Shown in pieces: positions 5,528 through 12,200 of a DNA stretch of 21,743 bases. Location: the IMG/VR virus record IMGVR_UViG_3300022074_000425, positions 1-21,743 of that record; one strand, given 5' to 3'. The DNA comes from a virus. The position numbers and the translations under genes are program-made. Within the stretch, counting starts at the first letter, position 1, and the number at the start of each line of letters is the position of its first letter. Below the pieces are notes generated by a model, which was not told where the DNA came from, searched no databases, and saw nothing but the letters and a program-made list of their open reading frames with translations.

Positions 5528-7118
5528 TCCACACTTAGCTTGTCCTTATACAGATTGTGGGTCAAGCGATGCATTCAATTGGAATGATGATGGCTATGGT
5601 CACTGTCATTCTTGTGGTAACGCATATCCATCTAGAGATATGTCAGAAACATTTGATTGGGTGAAGGCTGAATACCCTTTACCAGAAAGGAGAAAACCTA
5701 TGGAAATACCAGTGACGGGTATGACCTATCAGAACATCAGGGGTATTGATGCTGATGTCTGTGAGTTGTACGGTATCCAGTTGCAGACTGGTGAAGGTGG
5801 TGAACCTGTACGTTATGCGTACAAGTATCCACACACAGTCAAATACAGGCTGCACAGTGACAAGTCTAAGTCTTGGGTTAAGGATCGTGGGCTGGGTATG
5901 AACCACCTGTTTGGCCCTGACTTCAATGCTGGCACAAGCCAGCGGATCTACTTGACTGAGGGTGAGTTCGATGCAGCCAGTCTGTATCAGATCCTTGGCA
6001 AGACATTCCCTGTGAAGTCACTACCCTCTGCATCTATTGGCGAGAAGTTCATTAAGCACAATCACGCTTATCTGTCGTCATTCAGGGAGATCATCTATGC
6101 AGGTGAGCTTGATGCAGCTGGACGTACTGCTGCTGACAAGTTGTACCAAGCCTTCCCTGAGAAGTTCTGGTATGTGCCTATGACCAAGCACAAGGATGCC
6201 AATGACTTCTTGCAAGCAGGTGATGGTCAAGACTTGATGTGGTCTGCAAAGAAACCTCAACGGTATTCACCTGAAAACTTTTTCTGCTCTGATCAAGATG
6301 TAGAAGATGCAATCCTGAACGAGAATCCCTACGAGTATGTACCGACAGGTCACACTGGTCTTGATGATAAGATCCGTGGGATGGTCAAGGGTGGTATCAC
6401 CTTTATCAAAGCCCCAAGGGGTACTGGTAAGACTGAGGTGATCAGGTTCTTTGAGACTGGTCTCTTACGTGATGAAGAGAGCCGCATAGCTTTACTCCAC
6501 ATGGAAGAGATGAAGTCTACCACCTACCGTTCAATGGCTACCTATCAACTAGGTGTCAATGTCCGAACCAAGGATGATGCCAGAGAGAATGGTGTCTCTG
6601 AGGCAGCTGTGATTCAAGCAGCTAAGGACATGTCTCAGGGTGAACGTACCATTATCTTTGAGATGATGTCACACGATGACCCACTAAAGTTGCTTGACTA
6701 CATACGTCTTGCAGCTACAGTCTATGGTGCTGGCTTCATCTTTATTGATCACGTTCAGCGTCTAGCCTACCTGTCTAGCTCTGGTGTTGATGGTGCTACC
6801 AGTACACTGACCACACTAGGTTCTCGTGCAGCACAGTTAGCTAAGGAGTTGAACATCGGTGTGATCTTTATATCACAGGTCAATGATGATGGTAGAACAA
6901 AGTATGCCGCATCACTTGAAGAAGAAGCAATTATCTGTGTTAAGATCGAGCGTGATGTTGAGACAGACGATGAGATTCTTCAGAACACCACCAACTTTGT
7001 TGTTGACAAGAACAGACCGTTTGCTAAGTTGGGCCATGCTGGTTCAGTCTACTATGATCCAGAGACTACGATACTTAGTGAAGAGACACCGTTTATAAGG
7101 AGTGACCTAGCAGCATGA
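5517..7118 (+). CDS. T7 gp4-like bifunctional DNA primase-helicase
   Basis: Primes lagging-strand synthesis and unwinds DNA at the fork as a hexamer. Numbered from ATG 5517 (533 aa), there is an N-terminal zinc-binding domain with Cys9, Cys14, Cys30 and Cys33 (pattern C-x4-C-x15-C-x2-C). A Toprim primase core follows, with LTEGEFDA (Glu148, Asp152) and AGELDAAG (Asp199). A RecA-like DnaB/gp4 helicase domain then carries Walker A APRGTGKT (299-306, Lys305), Walker B FIFID (Asp411) and a FISQVNDDGRTKYA segment near 451-464. Length is close to T7 gp4 (566 aa). An in-frame GTG at 5502 exists, but AAAGAG 6 nt before ATG 5517 favours the latter. It overlaps the polymerase gene by ATGA, giving coupled synthesis of the two fork enzymes. 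Confidence 0.95.
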   Translation: MSDNPHLACPYTDCGSSDAFNWNDDGYGHCHSCGNAYPSRDMSETFDWVKAEYPLPERRKPMEIPVTGMTYQNIRGIDADVCELYGIQLQTGEGGEPVRYAYKYPHTVKYRLHSDKSKSWVKDRGLGMNHLFGPDFNAGTSQRIYLTEGEFDAASLYQILGKTFPVKSLPSASIGEKFIKHNHAYLSSFREIIYAGELDAAGRTAADKLYQAFPEKFWYVPMTKHKDANDFLQAGDGQDLMWSAKKPQRYSPENFFCSDQDVEDAILNENPYEYVPTGHTGLDDKIRGMVKGGITFIKAPRGTGKTEVIRFFETGLLRDEESRIALLHMEEMKSTTYRSMATYQLGVNVRTKDDARENGVSEAAVIQAAKDMSQGERTIIFEMMSHDDPLKLLDYIRLAATVYGAGFIFIDHVQRLAYLSSSGVDGATSTLTTLGSRAAQLAKELNIGVIFISQVNDDGRTKYAASLEEEAIICVKIERDVETDDEILQNTTNFVVDKNRPFAKLGHAGSVYYDPETTILSEETPFIRSDLAA

Positions 7119-8968
7119 TTGTATTTGATGTAGAAGCTGACAACCTCTTGGATGATGCTACTAAAATACATTGCTTATCTTACACATCTGATGGGGTTAA
7201 TTACGACACCTTGTTTGACTATAACGACATGCGTGACTTGGTTATGAGTCAAGCAGGTTTGATTGGTCACAACATTGTGCGGTATGATGCACCTTTACTT
7301 GAGAAGATATTGGGCATCAAGCTTGAGGCTAGATTGTTCGACACCCTACCTATGTCTTGGGTGCTGAACTATACTCGTGCTGGTAACAAGCATAAACTTG
7401 AGGCTTTTGGTGAAGACTTTGGTGTACCTAAACCTAAGATCAATGACTGGGTTAATCTCACTCAAGAAGAGTATGCTCACCGTTGTGTTGAAGATGTCAA
7501 GATAAACTGGTTGCTTTGGCAAGACTTACTCAAGCGATTCATGATCATCTACCAGAAAGACAAGGTGCTGTTGAATAAGTTCTTCCGCTACCTTGAGTTC
7601 AAGATGCGATGCGCAGCTGTAGCTGAGACTGTTGGTTGGAAGCTTGATCTAGACTTGGCTGTCAAGTGTATTGATGACTTGACTCAGCAGCAGATCAATA
7701 AGGTGGCAGAGCTTAAGACTGTGATGCCAATGGTTGCTAAGACTCAGGTAAAGCGTAAGCCTAAGAATTGCTTTAAGCAAGATGGTTCTCCATCTGCTCA
7801 TGGTGAGAAATGGTTTGCATTGCTTGATGAAAACAACCTACCAAGACATCATGACGAGGGTGTGCTTGTCCTCAAGGGTTATGATGAGCCTAACCCCAAC
7901 TCCCCGCCCCAAGTAAAAGACTGGCTGTTCTCTTTGGGTTGGGTACCTTGTACTTTTAAGTATGAGAAAGAAGATGATGGTACTGAAAGAACTATACCTC
8001 AAATCCGTAAAGAAGGTGAGCTTACTGACTCAGTACGTTTACTTGTTGAAGATAATCCTACGGTAGAAGTTCTTGAGGGTCTTACTGTCATTCAACACAG
8101 ACTTAAAATCTTTGAGGGATTTGTTGAGTGTGAGCGTAATGGTTATGTGAAGGCAGAGATTGATGGACTCACTAATACACTACGTTTCAAGCACAAGAAA
8201 CCTCTTGTCAACTTGCCTGGGGTGGACAGACCTTGGGGTAAGGAGATCCGTGGGTGCCTCACTGCACCTCAGGGTTACGTACTGTGTGGTGCTGATATGA
8301 CCTCTCTTGAGGACACATGCAAGCGTCACTACATGCACCCTTACGATCCAGACTATGTTCTTGAAATGTCAGAGGATGGGTTTGACCCACACCTTGACTT
8401 AGCTAAACATGCAGGAGCTGTATCACAGGATGACATCGACGCTTACAATCAAGGCAACAAGCCTGAGCTTAAAGCCTTGCGTAAGAACTACAAGGTAGTC
8501 AACTATTCTGCTACCTATGGTGTTGGTGCTGCTAAACTATCACGTACTACTGGTCTACCTGCTAATGAGTGTCAGGCTTTGCTTGAGGCTTATTGGGATC
8601 GTAACTGGTCAGTCAAGAAGTTTGCAGAGTCTCAACACATACGTAAACTAAATGGTGAGATGTGGGTACAAAACCCTGTCAGTAAGTTTTGGCACAGCTT
8701 ACGCTACGAGAAGGATGTGTTCTCTACACTCAACCAATCAACTGGTGCTTACTGCTTTGACAAGTGGGTTGCCTACTACCGTACACGTAGAGGTAATATC
8801 ATCGGGCAGTTCCATGACGAATCAATCAACTTAGTGAAAGAAGGAGATCAAGATGTTCACAGTAATACTTTGACTTGGGCTATTGAAAAACTTAATAAAG
8901 AACTTAAATTAAATGTTGACTTAGGTATAGACATACAATACGGTCAACGATATAGTGATGTACACTAA
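7115..8968 (+). CDS. Family A (T7/Pol I-like) DNA polymerase with 3'-5' exonuclease
   Basis: Replicative polymerase, 617 aa. Exonuclease domain: FDVEAD (Asp5, Glu7), GHNIVRYD (Asn53, Asp58) and RCVEDVK (Asp127). The usual Tyr four residues before that last Asp is Arg123 here. Polymerase domain: motif A GADMTSLE (Asp394, Glu399), O-helix motif B RKNYKVVNYSATYG (Arg456, Lys460, Tyr464) and motif C FHDES (His567, Asp568, Glu569). Tyr464 occupies the position of E. coli Phe762/T7 Tyr526, a T7-like state that in known enzymes lowers discrimination against dideoxynucleotides and in viral surveys is associated with lytic phages. Residues about 205-335 form a poorly conserved middle region without a CxxCxGxG zinc finger. 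No 5'-3' exonuclease domain. The ATGA overlap with the helicase-primase supports joint expression. Confidence 0.95.
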   Translation: MIVFDVEADNLLDDATKIHCLSYTSDGVNYDTLFDYNDMRDLVMSQAGLIGHNIVRYDAPLLEKILGIKLEARLFDTLPMSWVLNYTRAGNKHKLEAFGEDFGVPKPKINDWVNLTQEEYAHRCVEDVKINWLLWQDLLKRFMIIYQKDKVLLNKFFRYLEFKMRCAAVAETVGWKLDLDLAVKCIDDLTQQQINKVAELKTVMPMVAKTQVKRKPKNCFKQDGSPSAHGEKWFALLDENNLPRHHDEGVLVLKGYDEPNPNSPPQVKDWLFSLGWVPCTFKYEKEDDGTERTIPQIRKEGELTDSVRLLVEDNPTVEVLEGLTVIQHRLKIFEGFVECERNGYVKAEIDGLTNTLRFKHKKPLVNLPGVDRPWGKEIRGCLTAPQGYVLCGADMTSLEDTCKRHYMHPYDPDYVLEMSEDGFDPHLDLAKHAGAVSQDDIDAYNQGNKPELKALRKNYKVVNYSATYGVGAAKLSRTTGLPANECQALLEAYWDRNWSVKKFAESQHIRKLNGEMWVQNPVSKFWHSLRYEKDVFSTLNQSTGAYCFDKWVAYYRTRRGNIIGQFHDESINLVKEGDQDVHSNTLTWAIEKLNKELKLNVDLGIDIQYGQRYSDVH

Positions 8969-8985
8969 ACTTATAGGAGGGCCGA

Positions 8986-9498
8986 ATGGCTACACGTAAA
9001 GTAAAACTAACTGGTACTGCAGAGTGGGCAAAAGTATTCCCACAGAACCGTGACTTGCTAGGCTTTGATGGAGCTTATCAAGACTGTGATGGTGCTTGCA
9101 CTATTGATGTCATCTTGGATGACGAGAATATGTCTAAGTTAACAGCCACAGGTTCAATGAAACGAGGTACAGATGATCCAGAAGGACGAGGTAAAAAGGT
9201 ACGCCTCGTGCGTAAGTACAACACTGGCCGTGATTGGGACAGTGGGGCGCCTATTGTTACAAAGTCTGATGGTACTCCTTGGGATTACGATCTTGATGGT
9301 ACCATTGGTAATGGATCTACTGTAGAGGTACTCCTCTCAGTCTACGATACACGTATGAAAAGTATTGTAGGTACACGACTTGACAAGGTTACTGTCATTG
9401 ATCATGTAGAATACATCTCACCACAGGACGATGACAGCCCTTCCCCTGTCTTAGAGAAGCCTGTAGTAGCAGCTACCGAAGACTCAGTACTGTTCTAG
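8986..9498 (+). CDS. Single-stranded DNA-binding protein, gp2.5-like
   Basis: 170 aa, with an excellent AGGAGG ribosome-binding site before the ATG. Position right after the polymerase, beta-rich OB-fold-like composition, a basic/aromatic central part (GKKVRLVRKYNTGRDW) and an acidic C-terminal tail ending in a terminal Phe (ATEDSVLF) are all characteristic of T7 gp2.5-type SSBs. In those proteins the acidic tail and last Phe contact polymerase and helicase. Expected to coat single strands at the fork and promote annealing. Overall sequence identity to T7 gp2.5 is not obvious, so the call rests on tail, size and context. A hairpin follows the stop codon. Confidence 0.8.
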   Translation: MATRKVKLTGTAEWAKVFPQNRDLLGFDGAYQDCDGACTIDVILDDENMSKLTATGSMKRGTDDPEGRGKKVRLVRKYNTGRDWDSGAPIVTKSDGTPWDYDLDGTIGNGSTVEVLLSVYDTRMKSIVGTRLDKVTVIDHVEYISPQDDDSPSPVLEKPVVAATEDSVLF

Positions 9499-9510
9499 GG
9501 ATGTAACTTA

Positions 9511-9548
9511 GGGGGTGGTTGGTTTCCTTTCCTTTCCCTTCCACCCCC
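9511..9548 (+). terminator. GC hairpin with pyrimidine loop (partial terminator or mRNA processing site)
   Basis: GGGGGTGG at 9511-9518 pairs perfectly with CCACCCCC at 9541-9548, enclosing a 22-nt loop made largely of CTTT/CCTT runs. It fills almost the whole gap between the SSB and exonuclease genes. There is no U-tract after it; instead AAGGAG of the next gene begins at 9554. It is therefore more likely an attenuator, an mRNA-stabilising 3' end for the SSB message or a processing signal than a full intrinsic terminator. Confidence 0.5.
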
Positions 9549-9564
9549 AACTTAAGGAGTGACT

Positions 9565-10419
9565 ATGAAAAATATACAGACATTGGTAGACGATCTGTAC
9601 CAAGTGATACAAGGCCAAGGTGGTTGGACTAAAAGCATTAGCTCCCAGATGGGTAAAGCTATTGCTGACACTGCCAACAAAAGGTTTTCTAAACCACAGG
9701 AGCCACGGGGTTATCTATCTTTATCTTCTATTGGAACTCCTTGTAAGCGTAAGCTATGGTATAAAATTAATAAGTCTGGTGAAGGTGAGCAGCTAGAGTC
9801 CAACACCTTACTCAAGTTCTTCTATGGCGACATGATCGAAGAGCTTATCCTAAGCATGACGTTAGCAGCTGGACACGATATGCAAGGGTCACAGGATAGG
9901 TTAGACGTTCATGGTATCAAGGGGCATAGAGATGCAGTCATTGATGGTATGACTGTTGATGTAAAGTCTTGTAGCTCCTATGCATTCAAGAAGTTCAAAG
10001 AGGGGAACCTACGTGATGATGACCCGTTTGGTTATATATCTCAGCTTAGTTCTTATGTTTATGCAGGTAAGGATGACCCACTTGTTACTGACAAGACTCA
10101 TGGTGCTTTTCTTGCTATTGATAAGCAGAATGGACATATTTGTTTGGATGTTTATGATTTCACTGAAGAACTAAAAACAAAAGAGTTTGAAATGAAAGAG
10201 GCTGTGGCTATGATTAAGGGTAAGATACCTGAGGATCGTATTAAGCCAGTACCTCAGTCAAAGACTAGCCCTAACATGAAACTGTCTATGGCTTGTAGTT
10301 ATTGTGAATACAAGAAGCTATGCTGGCCTAACATGCGTAAGTTTGTTTACAGCTATGGCCCAGAGTTCCTTGTTCATGTTGAGAAAGAACCAAGGGTTGC
10401 GGAGACAGTAGATGACTAG
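9565..10419 (+). CDS. PD-(D/E)XK exonuclease with Fe-S cluster (Cas4/RecB-like)
   Basis: 284 aa from ATG 9565 (AAGGAG at 9554-9559; an in-frame GTG at 9559 is less well placed). Core nuclease residues: a GHRDAVID segment with Asp123, TVDVKS with Asp132 and Lys134, and QLSSYVYAG with Gln160 as the RecB-type QxxxY. Four Cys sit where Cas4, AddB and Dna2-type nucleases bind a 4Fe-4S cluster: Cys60 in IGTPCKRKLWYK, and Cys244, Cys247, Cys253 in CSYCEYKKLC. In T7-like phages the gene at this place is the 5'-3' exonuclease (gp6 role) that degrades host DNA and removes primers; this protein probably replaces it. The family call is firm; polarity and the Fe-S cluster are inference. Confidence 0.88.
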   Translation: MKNIQTLVDDLYQVIQGQGGWTKSISSQMGKAIADTANKRFSKPQEPRGYLSLSSIGTPCKRKLWYKINKSGEGEQLESNTLLKFFYGDMIEELILSMTLAAGHDMQGSQDRLDVHGIKGHRDAVIDGMTVDVKSCSSYAFKKFKEGNLRDDDPFGYISQLSSYVYAGKDDPLVTDKTHGAFLAIDKQNGHICLDVYDFTEELKTKEFEMKEAVAMIKGKIPEDRIKPVPQSKTSPNMKLSMACSYCEYKKLCWPNMRKFVYSYGPEFLVHVEKEPRVAETVDD

Positions 10420-10756
10420 ACAAGCCAAGCAGAAAGGCCGCTTGGGTCAGCAAGAGATTAGAGATAGGTTACTTGAAGCCTTCCCTGAGTTTGAGCCAGA
10501 TGATATTAAGTCTACTACGATGGGGGAATCAGGGGCTGACATCCAGCTATCTCCTGCAGCTAGAAAAAAGTTACCTCTATCTGTCGAGGTGAAGAGACGG
10601 AAAGCAGAACTTAAAACTGTTTATCGTTTTATGGAACAAGCCTCTAGACATTCAGAGCATGAGCCTGTAGTGTTCTTTAGATCAGACAGAAAACCGTGGG
10701 TAGTAATGGTTGGTCTTGATCACTACATAGACTTATTAAGGAATTGGAAAACATGA
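10412..10756 (+). CDS. Hjc/VRR-like PD-(D/E)XK endonuclease, putative Holliday junction resolvase
   Basis: 114 aa, overlapping the exonuclease gene by 8 bp. Possible active site: Glu15 in the first helix (KGRLGQQEIRDRLL), Asp43 in ESGADIQLSP, and Glu59-x-Lys61 in SVEVKRRK, followed by a helix beginning ELKTVYRFMEQA. The length and the E...D...ExK layout fit small archaeal-type resolvases and phage endonuclease I equivalents. It would resolve branched replication and recombination intermediates before packaging. Residue assignment is by motif spacing only; a VRR-NUC-type enzyme with another specificity is the main alternative. Confidence 0.72.
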   Translation: MTRQAKQKGRLGQQEIRDRLLEAFPEFEPDDIKSTTMGESGADIQLSPAARKKLPLSVEVKRRKAELKTVYRFMEQASRHSEHEPVVFFRSDRKPWVVMVGLDHYIDLLRNWKT

Positions 10757-10980
10757 CAGTAAAAATATGGGACATATCAGTAGGGCCAATATCAGTAGAC
10801 GAAGCGCCTGATGATGAAGACTTCCCAGAAGGTTGTAATTATTTTGTCGTCTGTAAAGCAGAGATAGATGGTGAGATGGAAGAAGTAAACTTTTGGTTTG
10901 AAGACCTTGCGCAGATACATGAATGGCAGAAACATTTTAGGACCAGTATCCAGCCGCTTGAAATAGACGAAGAACACTAG
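10753..10980 (+). CDS. Acidic hypothetical protein (75 aa)
   Basis: The start at 10753 is chosen because it forms an ATGA overlap with the resolvase stop; an upstream in-frame TTG at 10744 is unlikely. The product is strongly acidic (about one quarter Asp/Glu), with a beta-rich middle (NYFVVCKAEIDGEMEEVNFWF) and an ending LEIDEEH. No recognised family. It lies between two nuclease-like genes and may be a partner or DNA mimic, but there is no direct sign of this. Confidence 0.65.
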   Translation: MTVKIWDISVGPISVDEAPDDEDFPEGCNYFVVCKAEIDGEMEEVNFWFEDLAQIHEWQKHFRTSIQPLEIDEEH

Positions 10981-10990
10981 GAGAATAAAC

Positions 10991-11455
10991 ATGGCCGTTA
11001 GAAAACCTTTTGAACCACACTTGTATGATCGCTTTGACAACCCTGCTAAGGTAAAACTAATTAAAATCCTACAGCATCAGGGTCATGAGATCTCTTCTGT
11101 AAAGGAGAACTACTATGCTGATGTAGAGTCAACCCGAAAGGGTATCACCTACTATAGTGAAGCAGAAGTTAAGCGAGGTTGGTCTGAAGACTGGCCTGAG
11201 GATTGGACTGAGATTAGAATCCCAGAGCGTAAGACACGGCTACTTAAGAAGTATGATCACAACGTAAACTTCTTTGTGTTCAATAATGACCTAACTGCTT
11301 GTTGGAAGATACGAGGATCTCAGATGACTAATGATACTATCCGTGAGGCTAAGGGTAGATACATCATGAAGGGTGAAAAGTTCTTCCACATACCCTACAA
11401 AGAAGCTGAACTAGTGACATTAAATAGCTTGACCAACAGTCAAGAATCTGTATAA
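10991..11455 (+). CDS. Putative PD-(D/E)XK-like nuclease-fold protein (154 aa)
   Basis: AGGAGAATAAAC places a ribosome-binding site before the ATG. A candidate restriction-endonuclease-like core is visible: Tyr-Tyr-Ala-Asp44-Val-Glu, a beta-hairpin ending in Ser-Glu-Ala-Glu59-Val-Lys61, then WPEDWTEIRIPERKTRLL, followed by VNFFVFNNDLTACWKI. The D...ExK spacing (about 15 residues) is compatible with catalysis. I think I recall similar proteins in other phages without a proven function. Its place behind two clear nucleases suggests DNA processing. Assignment is tentative; it could be a catalytically inert structural relative. Confidence 0.6.
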   Translation: MAVRKPFEPHLYDRFDNPAKVKLIKILQHQGHEISSVKENYYADVESTRKGITYYSEAEVKRGWSEDWPEDWTEIRIPERKTRLLKKYDHNVNFFVFNNDLTACWKIRGSQMTNDTIREAKGRYIMKGEKFFHIPYKEAELVTLNSLTNSQESV

Positions 11456-11469
11456 CTAGGGGTTTCCAA

Positions 11470-11631
11470 ATGAACTACGAAGTCCACCTAGCAATACTCG
11501 TAGATAAAGATGCTAATTTCCTGGAGATTTCTGGGGATAACTGTGGAGTACTAAAAGAGATAATTGAAGATGCTCTGTACGACATAGACGATGTAACCGT
11601 AACCCAATGTGAGGTAAATAAATATGACTAA
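11470..11631 (+). CDS. Small hypothetical protein (53 aa)
   Basis: Starts after an AGGGGTTTCCAA stretch. The product MNYEVHLAILVDKDANFLEI... is a small soluble alpha/beta protein with an acidic second half (EIIEDALYDIDDVTVTQCEV). The pattern of beta strand, helix, beta strand suggests a compact ferredoxin-like fold, without any functional motif. Its last codons contain the ribosome-binding site of the next gene, and the two frames overlap by 8 bp. Confidence 0.6.
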   Translation: MNYEVHLAILVDKDANFLEISGDNCGVLKEIIEDALYDIDDVTVTQCEVNKYD

Positions 11632-11830
11632 ACTAACTCTTGACGAAAACGAATATGAGATTGATGACATGACTGATGAGCAGAAAGAGATTCTAAACAT
11701 CTTGAATGTAGGCTCCAATGCTTCAGCACTACTAAATCACATCACTCAGTGTGTCACTGCTATTCAGCAGATAAAGACTAATGAATTGAAACAGTCATTG
11801 GAAGGTAGTGAGGATGATCAATCGGAGTGA
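11624..11830 (+). CDS. DUF6447-like small phage protein (68 aa)
   Basis: Acidic, helical protein beginning MTKLTLDENEYEIDDMTDEQ, followed by a long amphipathic helix (LLNHITQCVTAIQQIKTNELKQ). The opening, a short beta-hairpin with an xLxExEYxIDDMxxEQ pattern and then one helix, resembles phage proteins grouped as DUF6447; that naming is from memory and unproven. Function unknown. It is translated from a GAGGTAAATAA leader identical to that of thyX. It overlaps the mazG start by 17 bp. Confidence 0.6.
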   Translation: MTKLTLDENEYEIDDMTDEQKEILNILNVGSNASALLNHITQCVTAIQQIKTNELKQSLEGSEDDQSE

Positions 11831-12200
11831 TCTAGAAGCGTTTGGCTATTTTGATATGTTTCAGAATAGTCCAGACTATGAAGAAGATCCTGTCCGTTTT
11901 TATAGCCAGTTTGTAGAGGACAAAGTATTAACTAAAGGACGTGAACGTCTAGTAGAAAATACTTTGGGCCTCTCTGGTGAAGCAGGTGAGGTATCTGAAA
12001 AAGTAAAGAAACTCTTTCGGGATAAAGATAAGTTCAAGGATGAAGATATTCTGAAAGAGTTAGGTGATGTGTTGTTTTATACAGTAGCCTTAGCAAACAT
12101 CTTCGGGGGTAACCTACGTAAGGTTATGGAGATGAACATGGCAAAGCTAGATGACAGAGAGCAACGTGGTGTACTAAAGGGAAGCGGAGATAATAGATGA
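11814..12200 (+). CDS. mazG: MazG-like nucleoside triphosphate pyrophosphohydrolase
   Basis: 128 aa from ATG 11814 (an in-frame GTG lies at 11808). The MazG metal site is present: Glu56 and Glu59 in LSGEAGEVSEKVKK and Glu82 and Asp85 in ILKELGDVLFYTVALA, the E-x2-E...E-x2-D arrangement of all-alpha NTP pyrophosphatases. It hydrolyses NTPs or dNTPs to the monophosphate. In marine phages it is thought to tune nucleotide pools or alarmone levels. Its ATGA overlap with the ribonucleotide reductase gene supports a nucleotide-supply role. The first ~45 residues are an extension without clear motifs. Confidence 0.88.
   Translation: MINRSDLEAFGYFDMFQNSPDYEEDPVRFYSQFVEDKVLTKGRERLVENTLGLSGEAGEVSEKVKKLFRDKDKFKDEDILKELGDVLFYTVALANIFGGNLRKVMEMNMAKLDDREQRGVLKGSGDNR

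Noticed and set aside
7115-8968. HMO-2011-type polymerase with a DnaJ-like zinc domain in the middle
   Set aside because: The middle region (about residues 205-335) has no CxxCxGxG repeats, so that special domain is not supported.
10792-11040. Opposite-strand frame of 82 codons under the acidic 75-aa gene
   Set aside because: It lies opposite coding DNA of a coherent + strand operon, has no ribosome-binding site and reads as low-complexity aromatic/hydrophobic sequence.
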